Positions 52,036 through 61,959 of a DNA stretch of 64,000 nt are shown here, piece by piece (positions within the stretch are counted from its first letter, which is position 1; every line of letters begins with the position of its first letter). The translations under genes were made by a program, and so were the position numbers. The stretch is taken from the NCBI GenBank assembly GCA_947500845.1, contig CANMTP010000011.1, positions 53,849 through 117,848 of the forward strand, given 5' to 3'. Source of the stretch: an uncultured Aquimarina sp. (GTDB taxonomy: Bacteria > Bacteroidota > Bacteroidia > Flavobacteriales > Flavobacteriaceae). The notes below the pieces were generated by a model, which saw only the letters and a program-made list of their open reading frames with translations, was not told the DNA's origin and made no database searches.

Positions 52036-54549
52036 ATGAAATATATTTTTACAGTCATTCTAGGACTCTTTAGTCTTATCACCTACTCACAAAATGATCT
52101 TTCTTTAGAATATTATCTCCCAAAAAATGTCACCTATAATTCTGCCATTCCTACCCCACAAAGTGTGTTAGGTTTTGTACCAGGAAAATGGCATGTAACT
52201 CATGATAAGTTAGTTACCTATATGATGGCGCTAGCCGATTCATCTCCCAGAATTACTATTGAAGATAGAGGAAAAACTTTTGAAGATCGTCCCCTTCTGT
52301 TACTCACCATAACTTCAGAAAAAAATCATCAAAACTTAAAAAAAATTAGAGAGCAGCATATTGAGCTAACCGAAATTAATTCTGGTCTCGTCGATATTGA
52401 AACCTTGCCGGCGGTCGTTTATCAAGGCTTCTCTATTCACGGTAACGAACCTAGTGGTGCGAATGCAGGACTGATAGCTGCATATCATCTGGCAGCTGCA
52501 CAAGGTCAGGAAATAGAAGAACTGCTTAACAATATCATCATTTTATTTGACCCTTCTTTTAATCCCGATGGATTACAGCGTTTTGCCTATTGGGCCAATA
52601 CGAATAAAAGCAAAAATATTAATCCCGATCCTCAGGATAGAGAATATAGAGAAGTATGGCCGGGTGGAAGAACCAATCATTATTGGTTTGACATGAATCG
52701 TGATTGGTTACCGGTACAATTACCAGAATCAAAGGCTAGAATTTCAACTTTTCATAAATGGTACCCGAATGTTTTGACCGATCATCATGAGATGGGATCT
52801 AACAGTACTTTCTTTTTTCAACCAGGGATACAATCAAGAACTCACCCGTTAACTCCCAAATTAAATCAGGAACTCACCAAAAAAATTGCCAATTACCATG
52901 CAAAAGCATTAGACAATATTGGATCCTTATATTACACTGAAGAAAATTTTGATGATTTTTATTATGGAAAAGGTTCTACTTTTCCTGATATAAATGGTGG
53001 AATTGGTATTTTATTTGAGCAAGGAAGTTCCAGGGGTCACGCTCAAGAAACTGATAATGGTATACTTACATTTCCTTTTACCATAAGAAACCAGTTTACT
53101 GCTGCTCTATCAACCCTTGAGGCAGCAAAATCCATGCGTAAAGAATTGCTTCAGTACAAGCGAAACTTTTATAATAACGCCAGAAAAGAAGCTACGAAAG
53201 ATGCCTATATTTTCGGAAATGAAAAAGACGCGGCTTCTGCATATCATTTGGCCGAAATTCTGAATAGACACAAAATAAAATTATACAATCCGGTACAAGA
53301 TATATCCATCAAGGGTAAAAATTTTAAAAAAGGATATAGTTTCATAGTCCCAAAAAACCAAAAACAAAGCAGGTTGATCAAAGCTATTTTTGAAAAAAGA
53401 ACAAAATTTCAGGATAGCCTCTTTTATGATATATCAGCATGGACATTCCCGCTTTCTTTTAATCTAGATTATGCAGATCAAGTGTCGTCATCAAATATAG
53501 GAAGTGAAGTATCCGACTTAAAACACAGAAAATCCAAACCAGTATCCCAAAGTAATTATGCGTATCTCATGCAATGGCACGAGTATTATAGCCCTAGAGC
53601 ACTGTACCAGATTCTTGAAAAAGGGTTACGTGCCAAAGTAGGGATGAAGCCATTTACTCTTGAGCAAAATGAATATGACTACGGAACTATTATGATTCCT
53701 GTTCAAAATCAAAAACTTGCTACGAAAGAGCTATACGAATTCCTTAAAAAAATTGCTTCAGAAAATCATGTGGACATTACAGGTGTGTCAACAGGTCTTA
53801 CTGAAGGTATTGATTTGGGCAGCAATCAATTTAGAGCATTGTCGCTTCCAAAAATTGGTTTATTTACAGGTGACGGAATTACTCCCTATGATGCAGGTGA
53901 GGTCTGGCATTTGATGGATCAACGCTATGACATCCCCATTACAAAACTGAATACAGAAAATTTTAACAGATTTGATCTATCAAGATATACGCATATCATT
54001 TTACCTAATCATCGAGGTCATAGTTTCAAAAAGGGTCAAGAAGAAAGGCTGAAAACATGGATTCGTAATGGCGGTACCCTAATTGGCTATAGAAATGCTG
54101 CCGATTTTTTTAAAAATAACGAATTCATGAAAATCGAATTTGCAAAGCCAGAAAACGACGCTACAAACATATCGTTTGAACAAAAACGAGATTTTTCTGG
54201 GGCACAACTGATTGGAGGAGCAATTTTTGAGGCTGATATTGATCGCTCACACCCTGTTAATTTTGGCTATAAAAATGATAGAATCCCTTTATTCAGAAAT
54301 ACCACATTTTTTATAAAACCAGACAAACAAAGTTATAATAACCCTATTAAGTATACTAAAAATCCATTGTTAAGTGGTTATATAAGTAAAAAGAATCTTG
54401 ACTCATTATCTGGCACTGTCCCATTTAGACATAATGACCTAGGAAAGGGAAACATAATTTTATTTACTGACAACACCAACTTCAGAGCTTTTTGGTATGG
54501 AACGAACAAATTATTAATGAATGCTATTTTCTTCAGTGACGAAATGTAG
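52036..54549 (+). CDS. Secreted M14 family zinc carboxypeptidase
   Basis: The 837-residue protein has a signal peptide (MKYIFTVILGLFSLITYSQ). M14 zinc ligands are visible in FSIHGNEPSG (His135, Glu138) and the later TDHHEMGSN; the catalytic Glu is in GIGILFEQGSS. Other phrases are LFDPSFNPDG and YWFDMNRDWLP. The C-terminal ~250 residues resemble a class-I glutamine amidotransferase-like fold (IGLFTGDGITPYDAGEVW; YTHIILPNHRG), common in Bacteroidota members. It removes C-terminal residues from peptides outside the cytoplasm. A heptamer array follows the stop codon. Confidence 0.92.
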   Translation: MKYIFTVILGLFSLITYSQNDLSLEYYLPKNVTYNSAIPTPQSVLGFVPGKWHVTHDKLVTYMMALADSSPRITIEDRGKTFEDRPLLLLTITSEKNHQNLKKIREQHIELTEINSGLVDIETLPAVVYQGFSIHGNEPSGANAGLIAAYHLAAAQGQEIEELLNNIIILFDPSFNPDGLQRFAYWANTNKSKNINPDPQDREYREVWPGGRTNHYWFDMNRDWLPVQLPESKARISTFHKWYPNVLTDHHEMGSNSTFFFQPGIQSRTHPLTPKLNQELTKKIANYHAKALDNIGSLYYTEENFDDFYYGKGSTFPDINGGIGILFEQGSSRGHAQETDNGILTFPFTIRNQFTAALSTLEAAKSMRKELLQYKRNFYNNARKEATKDAYIFGNEKDAASAYHLAEILNRHKIKLYNPVQDISIKGKNFKKGYSFIVPKNQKQSRLIKAIFEKRTKFQDSLFYDISAWTFPLSFNLDYADQVSSSNIGSEVSDLKHRKSKPVSQSNYAYLMQWHEYYSPRALYQILEKGLRAKVGMKPFTLEQNEYDYGTIMIPVQNQKLATKELYEFLKKIASENHVDITGVSTGLTEGIDLGSNQFRALSLPKIGLFTGDGITPYDAGEVWHLMDQRYDIPITKLNTENFNRFDLSRYTHIILPNHRGHSFKKGQEERLKTWIRNGGTLIGYRNAADFFKNNEFMKIEFAKPENDATNISFEQKRDFSGAQLIGGAIFEADIDRSHPVNFGYKNDRIPLFRNTTFFIKPDKQSYNNPIKYTKNPLLSGYISKKNLDSLSGTVPFRHNDLGKGNIILFTDNTNFRAFWYGTNKLLMNAIFFSDEM

Positions 54550-54561
54550 AAATAGTGGTTT

Positions 54562-54617
54562 TAGTGGTTAGTGGTTAGTGGTTAGTGGTTAGTGGTTAGT
54601 GGTTAGTGGTTAAGGGT
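54562..54617 (+). repeat. Heptanucleotide tandem array (TAGTGGT)n
   Basis: Seven uninterrupted copies of TAGTGGT (54562-54610) are followed by a variant TAAGGGT; a partial unit precedes the array. It starts 13 bp after the M14 stop codon. Pure short tandem repeats are prone to slippage, so copy number should vary among strains. It is non-coding. Confidence 0.95.
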
Positions 54618-54666
54618 TAAGTAAATCAAATGATTTTTTATAATTCTACGATTATATTTGAAGTTT

Positions 54667-55554
54667 TTAAGAGTTGATCCTGGTCCTAAACTCATTATAA
54701 TGAAATAACACCTGCTTAGGTGCTTCTACCTGAGGATAGTGACCAATTTCTTCTAGAATAACAACATCAGCCTTAGGTACGATTTTTTTATAAAATTCTG
54801 CCATGTGTTTTCCTGAAATTGGATCAACACCTCCATCAATCAATCGTTTGGGTACATCTGTGTATTGTATTGCCTCTCTCCATCTAATTTTATACGTATT
54901 TCTTTCGGTAAGATATTTAATAAGTTTTGGGATAACATTCTTTCCGGAATTATACTCAACTAACTCCCAAAATTCATCTATTTCCTGCTCAGTTGGCTGG
55001 GTGTTTTTCCCAAAGATATTTTTAAAGTTCTTAGCCAAGGTATTTCTTCCCATAAAATGTTTCAAGACATTACCAAAGGGGGTTAACAAAAGCTTCTGAG
55101 TAACCGTGGGAAAGTTGGTTTCCGGAAACATACCGCCGTTCAAAAAACAAACCGATTTAATCTTAAATTCATATTTAGAATTCTCTCTTGATCTTGCCAG
55201 CATTTCTTGTACAACAGTGTCTCCATAATCATGAGCGAGAATATGAAACGAAGACAGTTTTTTTTCTTTTAGAAAAGCCTCCCATAAGTCAGCCTGGGCT
55301 GCAATAGTATATTTAAAATTTGATGGTTTAGATGAAAAACCGTATCCCATCATGTCTAGTGTATACACCTGATATTTTTCTGTAAGAGAATTCCATATCT
55401 TACACCAGTCCCAAGATGCCGTAGGAAATCCGTGCACTAAAATGAGAGGTTCACCACTACCCGACTCTTTATAAAATATTTGACAACTATCTTTATATTC
55501 AAAATATGAACCCGAGTTTTTCCAATTTTCTAAGGTCATATTACTCTTTTCCAA
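54667..55554 (-). CDS. Alpha/beta hydrolase, haloalkane dehalogenase/epoxide hydrolase-like
   Basis: The 295-residue protein has the alpha/beta hydrolase order: oxyanion motif LVHGFPTASWDW, nucleophile elbow LAHDYGDTVVQEM with Asp rather than Ser in the nucleophile position, an acid in the KRLIDGGVDPISG region, and the final His in EEIGHYPQVEAP. An Asp nucleophile points to dehalogenase or epoxide hydrolase chemistry. Its start overlaps the Mpo1-like gene by 14 bp, so the two are coupled. Confidence 0.88.
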   Translation of the reverse strand: MEKSNMTLENWKNSGSYFEYKDSCQIFYKESGSGEPLILVHGFPTASWDWCKIWNSLTEKYQVYTLDMMGYGFSSKPSNFKYTIAAQADLWEAFLKEKKLSSFHILAHDYGDTVVQEMLARSRENSKYEFKIKSVCFLNGGMFPETNFPTVTQKLLLTPFGNVLKHFMGRNTLAKNFKNIFGKNTQPTEQEIDEFWELVEYNSGKNVIPKLIKYLTERNTYKIRWREAIQYTDVPKRLIDGGVDPISGKHMAEFYKKIVPKADVVILEEIGHYPQVEAPKQVLFHYNEFRTRINS

Positions 55555-56005
55555 ACATTTTTTGAATCACCCATGCAGGGCCGATGAGCAAAAACTGTAG
55601 ATCTTTTAAAAATGAAGGTTTCTGTCCTTCAATTTTATGCCCATAAAACTGTCCGATCCAGGCAGCAACAAAAATGGCACTTGAAACTATCCATAAAGGC
55701 GCATATAAACTAATGAAATAGTTAGCAATAATGCAAAAAGCAGAAAAAACCAAAATTTGTAATGCCATCTTTACTGATAACCTCACATAGAAGAAAAGTA
55801 CAAATAACAATACTATAAAAGCCCAGTTCTCTATAAAAGCATTATCCCCTGGTATAATAGAAGTTAAAAAACCATTTGGAATACTCATTAAAAGCCCCAC
55901 AATAGAAAAAAATATTGCAGGAACACAAATAAAATGAATTACGATATTAGTTTTGTTTTGATGACTTACTGCATACTCCTTGAACCAAGCATCTAACGTT
56001 TTCAT
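55541..56005 (-). CDS. Mpo1-like (DUF962) membrane protein
   Basis: The 154-residue protein has about four membrane spans. The Mpo1 signature is present: WFKEYAVSHQNKTNIVIHFICVP near the N-terminus (histidines in SHQNKTN and HFICVP) and WIGQFYGHKIEGQKPSF, with LLIGPAWVIQKMF near the end. Yeast Mpo1 is an Fe2+-dependent dioxygenase of 2-hydroxy fatty acids; the bacterial role is likely similar but unproven. It overlaps the downstream hydrolase gene. Confidence 0.9.
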   Translation of the reverse strand: MKTLDAWFKEYAVSHQNKTNIVIHFICVPAIFFSIVGLLMSIPNGFLTSIIPGDNAFIENWAFIVLLFVLFFYVRLSVKMALQILVFSAFCIIANYFISLYAPLWIVSSAIFVAAWIGQFYGHKIEGQKPSFLKDLQFLLIGPAWVIQKMFGKE

Positions 56006-56099
56006 AATTATTAATTTTTTGATGTAACTAAGATAATATTTTTTAGACTCATTAATAGAGAAAATTGTAATTTAGAACTTAAGAAAAACAAAAGTAGTT

Positions 56100-56657
56100 A
56101 TGGCTCGTACACCATCAAATATGCTGCCGTTAGGCACCGTTGCACCCGAATTTACTCTGGTTGATACGATTACTAAAAGCACAATGTCTTTAAAAGACAT
56201 AAAAGGAGAAAGAGGAACTGTAATTATGTTTATTTGTAATCATTGCCCCTTTGTGATTCACGTAAACGAAGAAATCGTTAGGGTGGCTAATGACTATAGA
56301 GCTCAGGGATTTAGTTTTGTTGCTATTAGCAGTAACGATGTTGAAAAATACCCCCAGGATTCGCCAGAAAAAATGTGGAAAACGGCCCAAAAAAATAAGT
56401 ATACTTTTCCATACCTCTATGATGAAACTCAAGAAGTGGCAAAGGCTTATGATGCTGCCTGTACTCCGGACTTTTATTTGTTTGATGCAGAATTGATGCT
56501 TATTTATCGCGGACAACTTGATGATTCAAGACCGGGTAATGGAATCCCCGTGAATGGCCGTGATCTAAGACAAGCTTTAGATGCCGTACTTCGTAATGCA
56601 ACCGTTTCTTTAGATCAAAAGCCAAGCATTGGATGTAATATTAAGTGGAAAGAATAG
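56100..56657 (+). CDS. Thioredoxin-like (AhpC/TSA-type) peroxiredoxin-family protein
   Basis: The 185-residue cytoplasmic protein has a thioredoxin fold: MLPLGTVAPEFTLVDT, the active region VIMFICNHCPFVIHV with a CNHC motif, SSNDVEKYPQDSPEKM, and CTPDFYLFDAELMLIYRGQLDD. This subfamily (thioredoxin family protein with CxHC) is common in Bacteroidota and not a classical peroxiredoxin. It probably reduces disulfides or peroxides. A GNAT gene follows after 3 bp in the same operon. Confidence 0.9.
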   Translation: MARTPSNMLPLGTVAPEFTLVDTITKSTMSLKDIKGERGTVIMFICNHCPFVIHVNEEIVRVANDYRAQGFSFVAISSNDVEKYPQDSPEKMWKTAQKNKYTFPYLYDETQEVAKAYDAACTPDFYLFDAELMLIYRGQLDDSRPGNGIPVNGRDLRQALDAVLRNATVSLDQKPSIGCNIKWKE

Positions 56658-56660
56658 CTT

Positions 56661-57188
56661 ATGAATTCTGAGATTATATTCAGAAAATGTTCGAAAGGCG
56701 ATATTAAGAATATGGTAGCTATAAGTCAGCAATTTTACCCAGAACATTATACACATATTTGGAAAAACGATGATCCAAGTTATTATATCAATTTAAGTTT
56801 TACTGAAAATGCTTTTGCTAAAGACTTTACAAATAATAATATAATTTATTTCTTAGTTGAAAAAGACACCAAAAACTTAGGTCTGTTAAAAATACGGCAG
56901 CATCAGGAAATCATGGAGCATACAAAAATTGAAGCACTACAGCTGGAAAAAATCTACCTGTTAAAAGAATCAATAGGTTTAGGCATTGGTAAAAAAGGGA
57001 TTGATTTTATAAAAAACTTTGCAATACACCTGAATAAGAAAATAATTTGGCTAGATGTAATGACCACAAGTCCTGCGCTTACTTTCTATAAAAAAATTGG
57101 TTTTAAAACAGTTTCTTTTTATGAGTTAAAATACCCTGGCTTAAAAGATGGGTATAGAGAAATGCAAAGAATGATTTTGTTCATTTAG
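56661..57188 (+). CDS. GNAT family N-acetyltransferase
   Basis: The 175-residue protein has a GNAT core. Strand 4 (KIEALQLEKIYLL) leads to the acetyl-CoA loop SIGLGIGKKGIDFI, and LDVMTTSPALTFYKKIGFKTV forms the C-terminal motif. The N-terminal DIKNMVAISQQFYPEHY is typical of the family. It is cotranscribed with the thioredoxin-like gene and ends 4 bp inside the convergent YfiT-like gene. The substrate is unknown. Confidence 0.88.
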   Translation: MNSEIIFRKCSKGDIKNMVAISQQFYPEHYTHIWKNDDPSYYINLSFTENAFAKDFTNNNIIYFLVEKDTKNLGLLKIRQHQEIMEHTKIEALQLEKIYLLKESIGLGIGKKGIDFIKNFAIHLNKKIIWLDVMTTSPALTFYKKIGFKTVSFYELKYPGLKDGYREMQRMILFI

Positions 57189-57700
57189 AGCTCTGAAATA
57201 ATTTTTAAATGAGCCAAATGATGATTTCCATGCCATGCATAAATCCCTATATCTTCAGCTAAAGAAATGGTAATATTCCCTTCAGGGTGAATAAACTCTC
57301 TTTTAAGGTCAATAGGCGATAATCCCTTCAAAAAAAACACCCATTTGGCATGTAAGGCTTTTATAAGATCTAAGGATAAACTAACTGGAGCTGATTTGGT
57401 ATCAAATAATTCAGCCCATAGCTGCTCATTATAGGCTTTAATTAATGGTTTTTCTTCGGTCATTGCCCATTTAAACCTAATATATCCATGATGATGACTA
57501 TCGTGAATATGATGTATTACTTGTCTTGCTGTCCAGCCACCATCACGATATGGAGTTTCTAACTGCCCGCGAGAAAAATCTGAAACCAAATCAGATATTT
57601 TTGATGGCAACTTTTCTATATCCGATATCCATTTACTTATATGCTCAGGAGTTATAGTTCCTGGACATTCAAACTTCCCGATTGGATACCTAAGATTCAT
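57185..57700 (-). CDS. YfiT family DinB-fold hydrolase / bacillithiol transferase-like
   Basis: The 171-residue protein matches YfiT: LRYPIGKFECPGTITPEHISKWI (in parts), the metal-binding WTARQVIHHIHDSHHHGYIRFKW and the second His pair in YAWHGNHHLAHLKII. The fold is a four-helix DinB bundle with a Zn or Ni site. B. subtilis relatives act as bacillithiol S-transferases, and a number of Bacteroidota make bacillithiol. It overlaps the GNAT stop by 4 bp in the convergent orientation and is 2 bp downstream of a secreted protein gene. Confidence 0.92.
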   Translation of the reverse strand: MNLRYPIGKFECPGTITPEHISKWISDIEKLPSKISDLVSDFSRGQLETPYRDGGWTARQVIHHIHDSHHHGYIRFKWAMTEEKPLIKAYNEQLWAELFDTKSAPVSLSLDLIKALHAKWVFFLKGLSPIDLKREFIHPEGNITISLAEDIGIYAWHGNHHLAHLKIISEL

Positions 57701-57702
57701 AA

Positions 57703-58500
57703 CTACTGATCTACTTTTGCATATACAAACTCTTCTTTTGAAAAAAGATCTACCAGAGTAAGAATGTTGCTATTTAAATCGAGGATCTTATATCTATATA
57801 AGCGATCATCCATTGGAAAAAAACATTCTAATACACCATCATCTATCCTTGTTTTTAAACGATTGGCAAACTTTCCGTCATAAAAATTGAATCGTATTGT
57901 TCCCTCAAAAATAATATAATCCTCTGTATTCTGTACAAAGAGCCATTTTCCTTGCAGAGCTTCGTATGTATCCCTGTTATAGAATTTATTATCTAATAAG
58001 CCTTTCATTTCATTTGCATACTTAACAAAGTTTTCTTCAGGAGTTATTTCGCCCATTGGACTACCGGTTTCTTCTTTTTTCACTTCTTCTCCACCATTAA
58101 AAAAATGTTTTGACTCATACTTAGTATATGCTTTTGAGTAGTCTAAGGCTTTTTGTCCATTAGAATTAGTGGTCGTCAAATATGGTCTTTGTTTATAATT
58201 TACATGAATTAGTTGGTCATTCCAAAAATAAAATGTAGTCACTACATCTGCTTTTCGGGTACCGACTTTTCTTACCATCTTTTTGAGTCGCTCATGTTCA
58301 TAATAACCATTAAGTTCTGCTCCATGATCAGCCATTTTATCCAAAAATTCTTCTGGATCAAGGTAAAAAGTATCAAATTCAATATAGCTATCTATAATTT
58401 CCAATTGATCCTTAATAGTACTAAGAATATCCTCTACATCCTGTGCCGAGGAAAAAGAAATATTACAAAGAATAAATAAGGTTAATAACAGTTTTTTCAT
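57703..58500 (-). CDS. Secreted hypothetical protein
   Basis: The 265-residue protein has a signal peptide (MKKLLLTLFILCNISFSSAQ). The mature part is acidic, with segments such as IDSYIEFDTFYLDPEEFLDK, HERLKKMVRKVG and a beta-rich C-terminal half (LQGKWLFVQNTEDYIIFEG; YRYKILDLNSNILTLVDL) that resembles a lipocalin-like stress-response domain. I do not recognise the family. It shares the minus-strand unit with the YfiT-like gene. Confidence 0.7.
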   Translation of the reverse strand: MKKLLLTLFILCNISFSSAQDVEDILSTIKDQLEIIDSYIEFDTFYLDPEEFLDKMADHGAELNGYYEHERLKKMVRKVGTRKADVVTTFYFWNDQLIHVNYKQRPYLTTTNSNGQKALDYSKAYTKYESKHFFNGGEEVKKEETGSPMGEITPEENFVKYANEMKGLLDNKFYNRDTYEALQGKWLFVQNTEDYIIFEGTIRFNFYDGKFANRLKTRIDDGVLECFFPMDDRLYRYKILDLNSNILTLVDLFSKEEFVYAKVDQ

Positions 58501-58680
58501 AATCTAGGGGGTAAAGCTATTTTGGGTTAAAGTATTAATAAAAGTATGGTTTACCTACTATTTTTAACTAAATGATTTTTAACTAAAGAAAAAAACTAGC
58601 GTTAAAATATTAAAAATAAAAGACATAACACAAAAAACTTGTTTAACATATTTCATAAAATCCTATCGTAAGTATCTTTA

Positions 58681-58716
58681 AAAAAAGAAAACCCCTACTG
58701 TAAAGAGGGATTTTCT
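58681..58716 (-). terminator. Terminator after the cyclophilin-FKBP gene
   Basis: On the minus strand AGAAAATCCCT pairs with AGGGGTTTTCT (one mismatch), followed by a run of T (TTTTTT), 26 bp past the stop codon. Confidence 0.7.
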
Positions 58717-58741
58717 ATATAAGTTCAATAAAAAAACTCTA

Positions 58742-59674
58742 CTATTTAACATCAACCAATTCAACATCAAAAATTAATGTCGCATTAGGAGGAATAACGC
58801 CACCCGCTCCTCTTTCACCATATCCCAAATTGGGTGGAATTACAAATCGAGCTTTATCACCTACTTTAAGCAATGCAATTCCTTCATCCCATCCGGAAAT
58901 CACTTGCCCCATACCTAACGGAAAATCAATAGGTTGATTGCGTTTGTATGACGAATCAAATATTGTGCCATCGGTTAAACTCCCTTTATAATGTACGGAA
59001 ACAGTTTTCCCTTTTTCTGCGTTTTGCCCGCTTCCATTCTCGATGATTTTGTATCGCAAGCCACTATCTGTTTTATCAAATCCATTAGCTAGTTCTTCAA
59101 GCAATTCTTCTGATTTCTTTTTTGCAGCAGCTTCTCGCTCTGCCTTAGCTCCGTTAAATTGTCTAAAACTCTCAACCGCATTAAAATTTTTGGCTTCTTC
59201 TCCCACTCTTACTATTTCTACTTCGTTTATGACATCGCCTTGAGCAATCTCATTTACTACTTCTTGTCCTTCTACTACTTTTCCAAAAACAGTATGATTA
59301 CCATCTAACCACGAGGTTTCTACATGTGTAATAAAAAACTGACTTCCGTTAGTTCCAGGTCCTGCATTAGCCATAGATAATACTCCCGGGCCATCATGCT
59401 TAAGTTCGGGATGTATTTCATCATCGAATTGATATCCCGGGCCTCCAACACCTGTTCCTTGTGGATCTCCTCCCTGAATCATAAAATCAGCAATTACCCT
59501 ATGAAATTTTAAACCATCATAATAAGGTTTCCCTTGGGGTTTAGCTTCATTTTCAATGTTTCCTTCAGCAAGGCCAACAAAGTTTCCTACTGTTCCTGGT
59601 GTTTTTTTATATTCTAAATTGATAAGGATTTCTCCTTTGGTTGTATTAAATTTTGCGTATAATCCGTCTTGCAT
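58742..59674 (-). CDS. Cyclophilin-FKBP fusion peptidylprolyl isomerase
   Basis: The 310-residue protein joins two unrelated PPIase folds. Residues ~1-165 are a cyclophilin ([49 protein letters not shown]). Residues ~200-310 are an FKBP ([64 protein letters not shown], cited in parts). There is no signal peptide, so it is cytoplasmic. Such fusions are known from Bacteroidota and some eukaryotes. Confidence 0.95.
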   Translation of the reverse strand: MQDGLYAKFNTTKGEILINLEYKKTPGTVGNFVGLAEGNIENEAKPQGKPYYDGLKFHRVIADFMIQGGDPQGTGVGGPGYQFDDEIHPELKHDGPGVLSMANAGPGTNGSQFFITHVETSWLDGNHTVFGKVVEGQEVVNEIAQGDVINEVEIVRVGEEAKNFNAVESFRQFNGAKAEREAAAKKKSEELLEELANGFDKTDSGLRYKIIENGSGQNAEKGKTVSVHYKGSLTDGTIFDSSYKRNQPIDFPLGMGQVISGWDEGIALLKVGDKARFVIPPNLGYGERGAGGVIPPNATLIFDVELVDVK

Positions 59675-59775
59675 AGCAGCGTTGTTTTAAGCGTTTTAAT
59701 TTTTGAAACGCAAAGATAGGTAATTGGTTATAGTTTACTATATTTATTCTCTAATCTTAAAAAAATTCGTGCTGA

Positions 59776-59952
59776 AGAGTTGTAAATAGTTCGAAATCAA
59801 ACAAATCAAAAGTAATTCATGATGAAGCACATGTGTTTAGTCAGGGTGTACCTGCTTATACTTTAAAAAAAAATCTACCATTAATATCTTCAGAAATCAT
59901 AGAGATAGTAATAGAATTAGGCAGATCGATGAAACTGCATAACTCAGAATAA
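59776..59952 (+). pseudogene. Possible degraded gene fragment
   Basis: The plus-strand frame read from about 59776 has no start codon but encodes plausible protein, HDEAHVFSQGVPAYTL and LPLISSEIIEIVIELGRSM, ending at TAA 59950-59952. A stop lies upstream in frame. It may be the C-terminal remnant of a lost gene between two convergent genes; the family is not recognised. Confidence 0.3.
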
Positions 59953-59965
59953 AGTGTTTGTGTTT

Positions 59966-61852
59966 TTAAGAATCAAAAACATAAGGCAACGATATATTTA
60001 CTTCGGTACCTCTTTGTTTAGTAAAGGGTCGTGTTGTGTATTTTGCCTTTTTATTTAAAGACTTAGAATAAATCTGAAGTCTTTCTTTCAGAATTCTGCC
60101 AGAAAAAGATTCATATGCTACTTCATTTTCTCTTTGAGATGCTAATACTTTTGCAATACCTATACCATTATCAATAATTTTACACTCAAGCAATGTATCT
60201 ATTTTATTAATTTTTAGATCTATATTAATAATTCCATCTGCTACGTCTTTTAAGCCATGCTCGATAGCATTTTCTATGAATGGTTGAATAAACATGGGTG
60301 GGATATGAGTTTCTTCTGGATTAATTTCATCTTCAATCTCAATTTGATAGGTGAATTTCTGAGAAAAATTAGATTGTAATTCCAGATAATATTCAATAGA
60401 TTTTAACTCATCGCTTAATGACACAAACTCTTCTCTTGAATTTTTTAAAATTAATCGAATCAGACTACTCAGTTTTGCTATATAAGAAGTTGTGTTTTCT
60501 GATTTTTTATTTGCCAAACTACTTACAGTATTTAGGGCATTAAACACGAAATGAGGATTCAATTGTGAGCGTAACAAACGTTGTTCCAAATTTGCAGTTT
60601 CATATTTGGTTTTAAGCTTTCTTTGTCTGAAAATTAAGAATCCTGCACCAAAACCAACAAAAAGGATCCCTGCAAGACTTAATGCAATAATAGTTCTCTG
60701 CTGAATAACTAAATTTTGTCCCTGGGTAGTTTCTTCTAAGTGTTGAATGGATTTATCTTTTTCTTTTACTTCATAAGCAATGCTCAGTTCTCTCAACTTT
60801 TCGTCTAATACCTGTTGATGATATTTTTCTAAAAATCCGTTCTTTTGTTTAGAAATTTCTAATGCCCTATATAATTGATTATTTTTTTGATATACATCGA
60901 TTAAATAATCTGAAATTGTCATCCTGAGATTCTTGATATATCTGTCAATTTTATCAAAAGTTTTTGTGCTATCAATCAGCGCTTCAAGGTTGTTTATACT
61001 TTCTTTATATTTTTTATTATTAATCAATATATAATTATAATTGGCCAAAGAAAGAAAACGAGTAATGATCTCAATCCTATCGTAATGTGCATCTGTAATT
61101 TCTTTGGATGCCCTAAAATGACGCAATGCCAAATTCAAAGAATTCTGATTTTTAAATAGTTCTCCCAAATTATTATGAGCAGATACTTTACTATTTGGTA
61201 TTGTATCTAACATTGCTTTTTCGAAAAAATATTTAGCCGAGTCTACCTTATTTTTTTTTAAATATAACTCCCCAATCATATTATACAGAGGTCCATAATT
61301 TAGTGGGTTCTTGAGATAATTTGCATCCTTTTCGGTCTCAAATAAATACTTTATCGTAAGTTTTTCATCTCCCATAGAATAATGATTACTAGCAATATCT
61401 TTTAAAATATATCCTCTTATTATCCGATCTATTGAAAGTGGGTATTTATCAAGTAGGTCTAATGAATTGTGTAAATATTTCACAGCCTTGTTGTAATCTC
61501 CATAATACAGTCGCAAAGATCTACCTCCATTGTAATATGCGGTTATCAATTTTTCTTCTTCATGTGCTACTTTTTTATCTGCCAACTCATAAGACTCTAT
61601 TGCTTTATTTGAATAATAATAACATGAATCGTACGTGCTTTCCCTTAAGTGTAACATACTCATTTTTGTGTAGTAATATGTCCAACCTATCAAGTTAGCG
61701 TCTGTTTCTAACATATTTTTGTATTCTAATATGTTTTGCCTGTTGGTTGGAAAAATTCGAAAACTATCTATTTCTTTTTGTGTATAAATATTCTTCTGCC
61801 CTATTACTTGCAGAATTGGTATGATAATCAATAATATAGCCAGTTTATTCAT
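59966..61852 (-). CDS. LytS-type sensor histidine kinase with N-terminal TPR domain
   Basis: The 628-residue protein has a signal peptide/membrane start (LAILLIIIPILQVIG), TPR-like helical repeats from ~60 to 350 (YYSNKAIESYELADKK; YLKKNKVDSAKYFFEKAM; SLNLALRHFRASKEI), a membrane span (TIIALSLAGILFVGFGAGFLIF) and a His_kinase/HATPase core. The phosphoacceptor His434 is in LNPHFVFNALN, and the N box is PPMFIQPFIENAIEHGL. This is the LytS/YehU class. It is divergent from the LytTR regulator 339 bp away, its likely partner. The TPR part probably senses protein or peptide signals in the periplasm. Confidence 0.92.
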   Translation of the reverse strand: MNKLAILLIIIPILQVIGQKNIYTQKEIDSFRIFPTNRQNILEYKNMLETDANLIGWTYYYTKMSMLHLRESTYDSCYYYSNKAIESYELADKKVAHEEEKLITAYYNGGRSLRLYYGDYNKAVKYLHNSLDLLDKYPLSIDRIIRGYILKDIASNHYSMGDEKLTIKYLFETEKDANYLKNPLNYGPLYNMIGELYLKKNKVDSAKYFFEKAMLDTIPNSKVSAHNNLGELFKNQNSLNLALRHFRASKEITDAHYDRIEIITRFLSLANYNYILINNKKYKESINNLEALIDSTKTFDKIDRYIKNLRMTISDYLIDVYQKNNQLYRALEISKQKNGFLEKYHQQVLDEKLRELSIAYEVKEKDKSIQHLEETTQGQNLVIQQRTIIALSLAGILFVGFGAGFLIFRQRKLKTKYETANLEQRLLRSQLNPHFVFNALNTVSSLANKKSENTTSYIAKLSSLIRLILKNSREEFVSLSDELKSIEYYLELQSNFSQKFTYQIEIEDEINPEETHIPPMFIQPFIENAIEHGLKDVADGIINIDLKINKIDTLLECKIIDNGIGIAKVLASQRENEVAYESFSGRILKERLQIYSKSLNKKAKYTTRPFTKQRGTEVNISLPYVFDS

Positions 61853-61959
61853 TTTAAATATTTAAATCAATAAGAGTAATGCGGTTAAAATTACTTAATT
61901 TAGATATAAATTATTCATACCCGTTGTGCATTATGAAAGAAATAGTAGAGAAAAGCTTC

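Noticed and set aside
54562..54617. Heptamer array as a CRISPR array
   Set aside because: The units are 7 nt and contiguous, without spacers, and there are no cas genes in the window.
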